In this document: one piece after another, positions 35,672-44,599 of the stretch | Layout of the letters: every line of letters begins with the position of its first letter | How positions within the stretch are numbered: position 1 is the stretch's first letter | Source: Lomentospora prolificans | Lineage: Eukaryota; Ascomycota; Sordariomycetes; Microascales; Microascaceae | DNA: 64,000 nucleotides | Direction of reading: 5' to 3' | Assembly: GCA_029532625.1 (NCBI GenBank) | Contig: JARFXM010000008.1 | Span: 2,728,001 to 2,792,000, forward strand | The notes under the pieces: generated by a model | The model's input: only the letters and a program-made list of their open reading frames with translations | Told to the model about the DNA's origin: nothing | Database searches by the model: none | Position numbers and translations under genes: made by a program

Positions 35672-36860
35672 ATGCCTCTTCCTCGTTACCAGTATACCGG
35701 TCCCGTGGACCACACCGTCGTGCCGGATCGTGAAAAGATCAAGGGCAAGTCTGTCATCGTCACCGGTGGTGCCAATGGCATGGGCGAGGTCTGCGTCCGG
35801 GAGTTCGTCGCTGCAGGCGCCTTCGTGACATTTGCCGACCTGAACGAGGAGCGTGGCAAGTCCATCGAGGCCGAGCTCAACGCCAACGGGCCCCGCTCAG
35901 TCTTTGTCAAGTGTGACATTCGGGACTGGGATCAGCAAAAGGCTATGTTTGAGACTGCCAAGTCCAAAAGCCCCAACAATAGCGTGGATGTAGTTATTGC
36001 CAATGCTGGCATTAGCCGTAGCTCTGGTGACAGCTTGTGGAACCTTGATGGTGAGTGCTTAGCCTCCCAAGATATTATTGAGCTTGGCGAAGAAATGAAG
36101 AATCCGTGAAGACCATCCCGATCTTGCGTTGAAAAAGCGTTTGTTAATATCACGAACTAATTCGGTATTTTCGTTAGACCCCAACGGCGAACCCACCAAG
36201 CCCAACCTCAACATCGTCAGGGTAAACATTGACGGGACTTTCTACACATGGAAGCTCGCCGTCCACTACTTCAGGAAGCAGCCTGATTCCGAGGACAGGG
36301 ACCGCTGCTTCATCATTACTGGCAGCATGGTCGCCTACATTGACTCTCCGGTAAGACTTCATGTCACCTTCTTGGCATAATAATATCGTCGTGAGCTGGA
36401 GGGAAAAAAAAAAAGAAAATATCAGTGCTAACATTTTCACCAGGGCAACTGGGAATACACTGCTACCAAGCACGGCCTTAGGGGATTCATGAAGACTGTC
36501 CGTCGTTCCAGCTGGGAACAGGGCATCCGCATCAACTACGTCGCTCCTTGCTGGATCAAGAGCGCGATCCGAACTGCGGAGTACGAGAAGTGGCTGATTG
36601 ACCGTGGTGTTGAATTCGGCGAGCAGATTGACGTTGCCGGCTGCATGATGAGGATCTCGACTGACAAGGCCATCAATGGCCGTTCTTTCATGATCACTCC
36701 CCGCTCGATCGCGAAAGAGGGATTCATGGATGTGGACAGGGAAGATTACCAAGATACCCCCGAGGATGCCTACATGAAGAAGACGCAGGAGTCGCAGCTT
36801 GTCATCATCGAAGACAAGTGGCTCGACGACTACAAGGTCCGGATCTACAAGCAGGATTAA
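35672..36860 (+). CDS. Short-chain dehydrogenase/reductase, 322 aa
   Basis: Exons 35672-36050, 36178-36350 and 36444-36860. The start MPLPRYQYTG was chosen; an in-frame extension upstream would add about 55 hydrophobic residues (FTAPILILSSGLLLF-like), which could be a membrane anchor if used. The motifs are TGGANGMGE (residues 31-39), Asp in FVTFADLN (NAD+ preference), ANAGISRS, ITGSMVAY, and the active site YTATK (Tyr189, Lys193). It resembles NAD-dependent 15-hydroxyprostaglandin-dehydrogenase-like SDRs that oxidise secondary alcohols. It is divergent to the second BVMO, which suggests it makes or uses that enzyme's ketone. Confidence 0.9.
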
Positions 36861-37254
36861 GTTCCCTTTTCAGATTGTACTGTAATAGTTAATGGTAGCA
36901 TGAATCAGGTATCAAAGTTGGCAAAAAGCTCGACAATCTCCCTGACCCCTGAGCTCCACTGTAACCAGTTTATGCTTTGTTTGTGAGAACCCAAACTCCC
37001 GGTACACGAGTTTACTTTAGACTATTATGCCAGGCATGGTGTAATTAGGGAGCCGTGAAATTCAGAATTATGTTTCAATCCCGAAGCTATGGGAGATGCT
37101 ACCTTGACTCAACAAGTGTAACCTGGGCGAATGTGCGGGCGGGAGCTATAGTTGAAGGACTTTCTTCACACTCCAAGTGGAGCTCGATACCTTGATTACT
37201 CGAATTATCCTTCTCCCTCACTCAACTCCTGCTAGCTAAGCGGACCAGGATGCG
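36861..37254. other. 3' flank of the SDR and upstream of the tRNA, no gene
   Basis: Nothing beyond ordinary AT-rich flank sequence is visible. Confidence 0.6.
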
Positions 37255-37348
37255 GGGCGGCTGGCGCAATGGTAGCGCGTTGCTCTCCTATCTAAATCGG
37301 GTTTAGAGCACTAAGCAAAGGTTGCAAGTTCGAGTCTTGCGTCGCTCG
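37255..37348 (+). tRNA. tRNA-Arg (anticodon CCT) with a 22-base intron
   Basis: The cloverleaf closes fully. The acceptor stem GGGCGGC pairs with GTCGCTC (two G-U pairs) and discriminator G; the D arm is GCGC-AATGGTA-GCGC; the anticodon stem TTGCT pairs with AGCAA; the variable loop is AGGTT; the T arm is GCAAG-TTCGAGT-CTTGC. The anticodon CCT is at 37287-37289, and the canonical intron position after base 37 holds 22 bases (37291-37312). The CCT anticodon reads AGG arginine codons. Internal A box (TGGCGCAATGG) and B box (GTTCGAGTC) are intact. Confidence 0.93.
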
Positions 37349-37355
37349 CTTTCTC

Positions 37356-37361
37356 TTTTTT
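37356..37361 (+). terminator. RNA polymerase III terminator (T6)
   Basis: Six T residues start eight bases after the tRNA end, as expected for Pol III termination. Confidence 0.8.
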
Positions 37362-37809
37362 GCCTCCCCCCTCGAAGGTTCAATTGACGCAGGTTCTGTC
37401 TCCAATTTTAACTACTGGCTGGCCTACTAATTGCACCTGGATCGTGGCAATCTCGGTGAAGTGGAGTGGCATAATAAATACTGTATTTGGAGAGACTTTT
37501 TGGAACTAGGAGTTTGGGGACGCCAAGTTGTGGCCATGTTCTAGGGTAGAATCTGAAATCAATCTCCATGCCAGGTGTCCCTGCCCTTGTCTGTCGTGAG
37601 TTGTATACTGCTGACCACTCGTCAACCGGTTCGGGTTACCTATCGTTGCGCCGAATTTCTTGCGTTTTAATGTCAAGTAATATTCAAATTAAGCCACCAG
37701 GCATAGTGGCTTCTAAAAAATCCAGAAATACCGGGTTTGAAGAAATGAAGAAATGTACAGAGTCCCAGCCAGTATGCAGGCATTATTATTATATAGTACA
37801 CTAGACGTC
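37362..37809. other. Gene-free flank between tRNA and GH43 remnant
   Basis: AT-rich, no frame with a recognisable domain. Confidence 0.55.
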
Positions 37810-38414
37810 GGCGACGCATCACCATTACTTCCCACCAGTTGCCGTAAGTGAGGAGCATCTGACCATCAGCGTTCAGAAGGTTGGCGCCAATGGAGCTGTA
37901 AGGCTGCATTCTGTCAGAATCAATTCCAATGGAACCCAGGTCCTCCGACGACCCAACGTCCAGAGTTGTAGACCTCGCGACACCGATGGCGGATGACTGT
38001 GAGCCTAAGGTGCTGACGGAAATAGAACAAGTAGGAAGCGTCGCCGACTTGCTGAACATTAGGGCGCCTATATTGCGTGACGATTTCGGGGTGGCACCCG
38101 ACTTTGCTGTCGTCAGCACAGCAATGCTACTCAGCTAGAGGTCGTTGTTACCAGGGAGGTTGATGATGGAACCTCCGGCGATGGCAGGGCCTGGATAGGT
38201 CCAAGGGCGGGCCGGTGATGTCGGGGGCAGTGTGCACGGCGATGTTTCCGCCAGTAGAGAGCCGGAAATAGGTGCCATCGGCGCGGACAACACACATGTT
38301 CCCCAACAGGCCAGCCCTCTCGGGCAACGCAAACGCAGACGCCACCGCAGACGCCAATGCAGACGCCAGAACCGTGGCCAGAAGTGAAATGAGACCAGCT
38401 CTGCCTGACTTTAT
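37810..38414 (-). pseudogene. GH43 endo-arabinanase remnant
   Basis: The reverse strand shows GH43 subfamily-5-like arabinanase strings in several frames: a signal-peptide-like stretch (IKSGRAGLISLLATVLASA, where ATA stands where ATG is expected), VRADGTYFRLSTGG, TAPDITGP, WTYPGPA, GSIINLPGNNDL, VQQVGDASYLFYF, SVSTLGSQSSAIGVA, STTLDVGS, LGSIGI, and LLTYGNWW. Lesions include the lost start codon, a frameshift near 38215, TAG at about 38137-38139 where the family has Trp after NNDL, a further frameshift near 38060, and Gly in place of the conserved Asp in PYxxID. The intact protein would be secreted and would cut arabinan side chains of pectin. Several lesions are G-to-A changes. Confidence 0.75.
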
Positions 38415-39356
38415 TGTCCAAGGTGGAAACTAAAAGTAAAGGAAAGATTATAGGGAGAATTGGCTTTTCCTAGATGAATGGAAGACACTGGAAGACAAAG
38501 CCAAAGCCCGTGTGTTTCAATTCAGCTCACCCGACATAATAGCTTCAACCTGGAGTTCGAACTGGCTAGGCAAGGTACGAATGTCAATAAACGTGTTCAA
38601 GTGAGAATAAAAGCCAGCCTACGGTGAGAGTGGGCGAGGAACGAACAACACGATCCTCATTTGAGCGGGTACAGTGTTTATTTCCGTCGACTGGCTTGAC
38701 TTGATCCGCTCCAAAGAAACGAAGGAACCTGCTCCGACGTGAGCGCGCCGTTGTTTGTATTCTCGCATACAGCACGCACATAAATCCCTTCCTCATTACA
38801 TAAATGATAGACCAAGCAGGGCCAGCCCACGAGGACACAACAGGACCACCAACCCGGGTTATCCTCCCATCATGCATTCTCCACCGCGGTTACGCATCAA
38901 GTTTCGAGGTGGGCCAGCAGTCTCCCAGGGCGAAAGCCCGCGGGTATTCAGGGCCCATTCGTGCACTTACTCCGAAACACCCTCGGAGCAGCAGTCTTCT
39001 TCAAGAAGGACGTCCCCACCGAATGCAACTTTGCACACATTTCCCCGGATGCCTGGGAAATGCTACCCAACCCGGACCAAGCTGGCGATCTGCACCACCC
39101 GCGCCAATTGGAATCGTTAGCCTCATCTCTTCAGGGCTCGGCTGCCGACCGGCGGTGACATTGTCGCCTGCCGCCAGCCATCGATCGCCGGGATCGAGTC
39201 CGCCAAGATGATGAAGTAGGACGACGATAAATACCGGAAGGCGGGAAGCTCATCATCGCCTTTCTGAGACCAGGGCTGAAGTCTGTCATCCTATCCTATC
39301 TTTGCCGAACCTGCCAAAATAGTGGATTTGCGGACTCGTCAGCCAGCCTTTCCAAC
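38415..39356. other. Promoter region of the intact GH43 gene, no gene
   Basis: About 940 bases. Frames of 121-135 codons on the forward strand (38755-39211) overlap each other in different frames and lack domains. Upstream regulatory sites were not recognised. Confidence 0.5.
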
Positions 39357-40537
39357 ATGAAGTTCTCCAGCATCCTGTGCTCCGTGGCTACCTTCCTGGG
39401 CGTCGCCTCCGCGGCCTCGTTCAGCAACCCTCTCAAGAATCCCGATGGTTCTGATCCCCATATCGTGTACACTGGCGGCTACTACTACCTGACAACCACG
39501 ACGTGGACCAACTTGCAACTCACCCGCGCCAGGACACTGGAAGGATTAAAGACTGGAGAGACCAAGGTTGTCTGGACCGACTCGAATGCCTCGCGATGCT
39601 GTAATGTCTGGGCTCCTGAGTTGCACTACATCGATGGAATGTAAGAATTAACGCGCCCTTTAGCCCTTTAAGCAAGTGAGCCAGCTGCTGACGAACCATT
39701 TTCTTCTTTTTTTAGCTGGTACTTCTACTACACCGCTGGCACCAGCGCGAACCTGGATGGGCAGCGCAGCCACGTCCTTAAAGGTAAGTTCCCGGAGCGG
39801 GCCGACCAATATAGAAGCCCAGATAATCTATTAACGCAATATTAGGTGGTGCTTCTCCTTGGGACGCCTTCTCGTACGCCGGTCAGTTGACCGACCACTG
39901 GGGCATTGACGGGACTATCCTTCGCTTCCCCGACAAAATGTACTTTGTCTACTCCTGCTTCAGCGCTGCCGGGCTGCAGTCCCTCTGCATCGCTCCCATG
40001 AACTCGCCAACCTCGATCGGCGCCCACAAGATCCTCTCCGAGCCCACTCTCCCCTGGGAAACGGTCGACACCCCGGTCAACGAGGGACCCGCGGCCATGT
40101 ACCACGGCGGCAAGACTTTCCTTGCTTACAGCGCTAGCTTCTGTTGGACTTCCAGCTATCAGCTCGGTCTCTTGACCTACAAGGGCTCTGGTGACCCGAC
40201 TCTGGCCAGCAGCTGGACCAAGACCGGTCCTCACTTTAGCTCTGCGAATGGCAACTACGGCACTGGTCACAACGGGTGAGTTTTCGACTGCATCCGGCTA
40301 TTACGAAAGTATAGGAATTTCACGCTAATAATGCCCATTTCGTATTGTAGGTTCTTCCAGTCCCCCGATGGTACTGAGATCTGGAATGTCTACCACGCTA
40401 CCGGCGTCACCACGGGTGCTTGTGATGGAAACAGATATACCGCGGCTAAAAAAGTCAACTGGAATTCGGATGGCTCGCCCAACTTTGGCGTGGCTGACCG
40501 ACTAGGCACTGTCCTTGCTGGTCCATCCGGCGAGTAG
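39357..40537 (+). CDS. Secreted GH43 glycosidase (alpha-L-arabinofuranosidase/exo-arabinanase-like), 322 aa
   Basis: Exons 39357-39640, 39716-39783, 39846-40275 and 40351-40537. The signal peptide is MKFSSILCSVATFLGVASA with likely cleavage after ASA. The mature protein begins near the catalytic base region NPLKNPDGSDPHIVY (Asp in SDPH). VWAPELHYIDG follows, then the pKa-modulating Asp region WGIDGTIL, and the catalytic acid Glu in VNEGPAAMYH. The five-bladed propeller length (about 300 residues, no extra module) fits GH43 members such as exo-1,5-arabinofuranosidases. It acts outside the cell on arabinan or arabinoxylan side chains. Neighbours are a GH43 remnant and a PL4 lyase, which together point to RG-I pectin. 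Confidence 0.9.
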
Positions 40538-41059
40538 ATCAACTTCCGTCACAGTGAACGTATCTCGGCGTGAGGCGCCGAAAAATTGAAATGGTCCGTA
40601 ATTGGGATTGGAATACTTCGCACACTCGCCCAGATCTTAATACAATATAGTTATTATCCATGTCTGCCCCGTTCGTGAATCTCGGGTGGCCAATTAGCAA
40701 AATCCAATAATATATCAGACACAATTAATCAGGCTGATCTTCTCGGGTCCCTTTCCGCAAATTCATCTACGCAGTCCATCCTCGCTCCAATCGAAGCAGG
40801 ACCCCAACGCGTTTAATATATCGCGACATGATTAGTCTCCCCATTCCAGAAGCATCCCCGCGAATGACTGAGTTACGAAAGCAGGGCGTTGTTCCCCAGC
40901 TTCCGAGAGCGTTTTGCGGGTTCCCCGCATTAGGCGGGACGGACGACTAATATAATAAGCGTCGCATAACCTCGCATTCTCGTCAACACTCTCGTGGGAT
41001 TTCATAAGAGTCCGCGAATTTTGATCTGCGCGCCGAGAAGACCTGCTCCGAGGGTTACT
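40538..41059. promoter_or_regulatory. Upstream region of the PL4 lyase
   Basis: 522 bases between the GH43 stop and the PL4 start. No other gene. A short inverted motif GGCGTGAGGCGCC near 40567-40580 follows the GH43 stop. Confidence 0.4.
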
Positions 41060-42929
41060 ATGTTTTCCGACTCCTTGCTTCCTTACCTGGCGGGTCTTGC
41101 CTTTTGGGTAGGGTCCGCGCAGGCGGTCTTTGGACTTACGACGTCAGGAAACTCCTTTCGAGTCGACACGAACGCAGGGTTGGTTTTTGACGTTAGCAAG
41201 TATGGAACAACAAAATGTCCTCGTGGCCGCCCGGAAGACAAAAGACTCATCGTTGTTTTAGGTCAACCGGCGATGTCACAAGCATGGTCTACAACGGGGT
41301 CGAATACCAGGGGACGAACAAAATGACGCACATCAACTCCGGCCTGGGCAACTCACAAGTTACCGCCGAAACCAAGGACGGCTTCGTCAAGATTACAATC
41401 AAGGCCGGCTCGGAACCTCTCACCCATTACATCGTAGCGAAACCGGACGACCCGACAATGTATATGGCGACCTACATCACGGGCGAAATTAACCCCGGTG
41501 AGCTCCGATGGTTGGCTCGCCTTCGCCGTTCGGCCGTTCCGGATGGTTGGCATGGGACGGCTGGAACTTTGGACGGATGTGAGGCGTTCGAGGGCAAAGA
41601 TACTTTCAAATGCCCCAACGGCGAAACTCGGTGCAAGATGTACACCGCGGATCGATTTATAGACGACATTGTGCATGGGGTCAAGGGCCCGGTAGGTATC
41701 GCAATCACTTTCTAATGGTTTCTCACACTAACTAGGCCGATGCATAGAACGTGGGTATTTGGATGATCATGCCCGGTGTCGCATATGAGTCGTCTGCCGG
41801 TGGTCCTTTCATGAGGGATATCAACACCCAGAGTGGAGACGACCAGGAGCTTTACTGGTACATGAATAGCGGCCATGTCAGGACTGAACCTTGGAGATTC
41901 GGTCTCATGGGACCTTATGCTATGCGATTCACGTAGGCCTGAGCTCTCTTCCCCCTTCCTCCGAGCCACGGCCTGCTACATTTTGAGTCTAACAAACTTG
42001 CAGGACCGGAGAACAACCATCAGGTGATGTTGACACTAGTTTCTTCGAGTCCCTGGAAATTCAAGGATACGTACCTACCAGTGGAAGGGGCCATGTCACT
42101 GGAGTCGCTGCAGGAGTGCCAGAGGGCTTCGAGGCAGTGGTGCATTGGTATAACGAGGCTGCACAGTACTGGACCAAAGCCGTCGATGGCAACTATACCT
42201 CCCCACCGATGAAACCCGGAACCTACAATGTGAAGCTCTACCGCGGAGAGTACCCAGTTGCCGAGAACAAGGTGACTGTCGTCGCTGGACAGACCGAGTC
42301 GCAGGACATCATCTCGACCGAGAAGTCCCCCTCAGTCATCTTCCGCATTGGCGATTTCGATGGACAACCGTTCGAGTTGAAGAATGGCGACAAGATTGAG
42401 CGCATGCATCCGTCCGACGTACGAATGGGGACTTGGGGTGGCACATATATCGTCGGCCAGTCGAAGCCGGAAGAATTCCCCATGGCGCTCTTTTCAAAGG
42501 AGGGCGGCGTTGCTACCGTCAAGTTCAACCTAGAGGCGGACCAAGTGACCAACACGGTTTTGCGGATGAGTACCACTCTGTCGTTCAAGGGAGGCCGGCC
42601 CAACGTGAAGATTAACGAGTGGCAGGGGAAGGATCCCGGTGCACCGGTATGTATATGTGCCGAGAGACTTTTATACGATGACCAGGAGTTGTAACGAATT
42701 ACAGGAACTTATCGACTCTCGCGGAGTAACCCGTGGAGCTTATCGCGGTTATGGAGAGCAGTACGCCTGGGATGTCCCCGCGTCTGCTCTGAAAGCCGGA
42801 GAGAATACGCTCACAGTCGGGGTATACGGAAACGGAGACCAGGGCTTCCTCAGCGCCAACTATGTTGTCGATGCCATTGAGCTGCAGGGTCCTAGCGGAC
42901 CTCTTAGTCCGGCTGCATATGTATATTAA
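41060..42929 (+). CDS. Secreted rhamnogalacturonan lyase, PL4 family, 540 aa
   Basis: Exons 41060-41199, 41262-41691, 41748-41932, 42004-42646 and 42705-42929. The signal peptide is [22 protein letters not shown]. The order is that of three-domain PL4 enzymes: an N-terminal beta-sandwich catalytic domain ([26 protein letters not shown]-like [25 protein letters not shown]), a middle FnIII-like domain ([22 protein letters not shown]), and a C-terminal carbohydrate-binding jelly roll ([36 protein letters not shown]). Length fits fungal RglA-type lyases. It cleaves the alpha-1,4 bond between rhamnose and galacturonic acid in RG-I by beta-elimination, outside the cell. It pairs functionally with the adjacent GH43 genes. 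Confidence 0.92.
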
Positions 42930-43184
42930 GATCTATTCGTGTATTGGAATCTTTGACATTGATAGATGAAAGTTTCTGTTCATCATGGTCGCCACAGCCA
43001 AGCCACAGCATCGAAGCCGCGAGGCAGAATCAAAGAAATGACGTGTGAAAAGTGGATTGTACCATGAATTCAAGACGGTTTTAACCCTCGTGGACTGATC
43101 AATACTGCATTGAACCCGGCTTCTTCTTCTGGGAGCGGATCGAAGCCGTACTGTCCCTACCTTCCCAAACTAATGTAGCAACGG

Positions 43185-44268
43185 TCAAGCGGACCTGGCA
43201 ACCGTCACTGAGCTCGACCATCGGCGAGGATACCCTCTCACGACTCTCCACTCCTCGCAGGCCCTCAACGATGCCTTTGCAATCTTTTCTCTCCAACCTC
43301 CCTCGGTATTATCGACTTTCAATATCTGGCCAGAGTCCCACGACAACAGTCCTTCGGCTCGTGCTCCAGTCGGATGATCCAGTAGTCCGACCGCAATGTC
43401 AACCATGTCTGGCCGCTTAGCAAGGGCGTAGAATACCGTGGTGGAGCTCTTGGAGCAGTAATATCTCTCAACATTCTCGGAGCTCTTGTAAGATGTAAGA
43501 GTCCCCAAGCGACCGTCTTTTTCTGGAGACGCGACAGCTTCCTTGAGCGCTGTAACAGTTCCCGGAAATTTATCCAAGACGCTATTAGTATCACTCTTGG
43601 GTGCAGTTCCAGGAAACTCTATGTATTTAAGGTTGGCAAACGTCCAGTTGGGTAAATCGACCCCACAGGCTGCCCGGCACGAGTCACAGACGCAGGTGAG
43701 GGCGAGATATTTGAACGTCTTTGGGTTGACAATCGTCGTCAGCTCCTCCGTCGAACTGTGTTCCTAGTCGAGCGCGCTTCGCAGCAAGAAGCTGACCCCG
43801 CGGCAATGACAATATAACGGAGTAGTGGCCGGCGTGACTTTCTCTTCCGGCGTTGGCAGGGTAGTAGACATATCGGGCCAAACCGGATCAAGCGCCTCGG
43901 CAGGTCCACGGCGATCATGCCAGTCAGCCCACCGCTGTAATGGTGCGCTGTCCTTCCAACTCTTTCTGAACCACATTGTTGCTCCTCCGTCATGAGTGTC
44001 GCCCACGAATATGTGCCCAGTGTATTCTACCAGATTCAGATCGCCGTTATCCAATGTTCCCGTGAAGACCTCGGGTGTATCGCCAGCGACATCTCTCAGA
44101 ACATGGGCGTGAAACAGATACCACAAAAGTATTTGAATAGAGTCCCGGGAAATTGATATCGTTGCAAACTCGACAGATCTTCATCTAGGTTTGGCCAGCC
44201 GATCGAGGGCAAGTATAACTGCCCAGTAACGTGTCTGCGGGGGTCGTATCTTCTATTGATACCAGCAG
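43185..44268 (-). pseudogene. CENP-V/GFA-domain protein remnant
   Basis: The reverse strand carries two GFA-type modules. First module: RRHVTGQLYLPSIGWPNLD, then FPGTLFKYFCGIC, a frameshift near 44118, then HVLRDVAGDTPEVFTGTL, VEYTGHIFVGDTHDGG. Second module: YCHCRGVSFLL, an in-frame TAG near 43765, then TTIVNPKT, CVCDSCRAACGVD, ERYYCSKSS, FYALAKRPDMVDIAVGLLD and the end GYPRRW. Zinc-binding cysteines are missing in two places: the expected Cys pair before HVTGQL reads YDPRR, and CSxCS reads CSKSS. GFA proteins bind zinc through such cysteines; some act on S-hydroxymethyl-glutathione. A shortened protein from 43577 could be made but would lack half the ligands. Confidence 0.75.
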
Positions 44269-44292
44269 GCTATCGAGACGGCGACAGTGGTG

Positions 44293-44599
44293 TCAAGACT
44301 CCTCTGGATCATAGCTTCGAGCACGTCGCTGCGGGATAAAAGTGGTTGTCAAGAGGGCACACATCTCACATTCTCGATCACTGAATGCTCTTAGTTTGCA
44401 GCAAATCTGGCAAGGTATCCAGGATCGTTTGCGCCGGGACTTTGCACGAGTCATCGTCATCGTTCGCTCCAAACTTGACATGGGGCTCGGCTCCATCCAT
44501 ACGGTATATGTCGCTAGTAGAGATGCGGCCTGAAGAGTGATCGAATATAAGCACTTGACAAGGCTCACACAGGGCGTTGCAATTGGTAGGTGGAGGCAT
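44293..44599 (-). pseudogene. Possible N-terminal remnant of a HET-domain-type protein
   Basis: An ATG at 44599 reads MPPPTNCNALCEPCQVL; a second CxxC string, SDRECEMCALL, follows about 70 residues later in another frame. Paired CxxC motifs of this spacing are common at the N-terminus of fungal HET-domain proteins, ahead of the HET domain itself, which is absent here. The frame break and lack of a downstream domain suggest a truncated relic. This call is weak. Confidence 0.3.

Noticed and set aside
5856..36860. Classical secondary-metabolite cluster
   Set aside because: No polyketide synthase, NRPS, terpene cyclase or DMATS core gene is present, so a catabolic role fits better.
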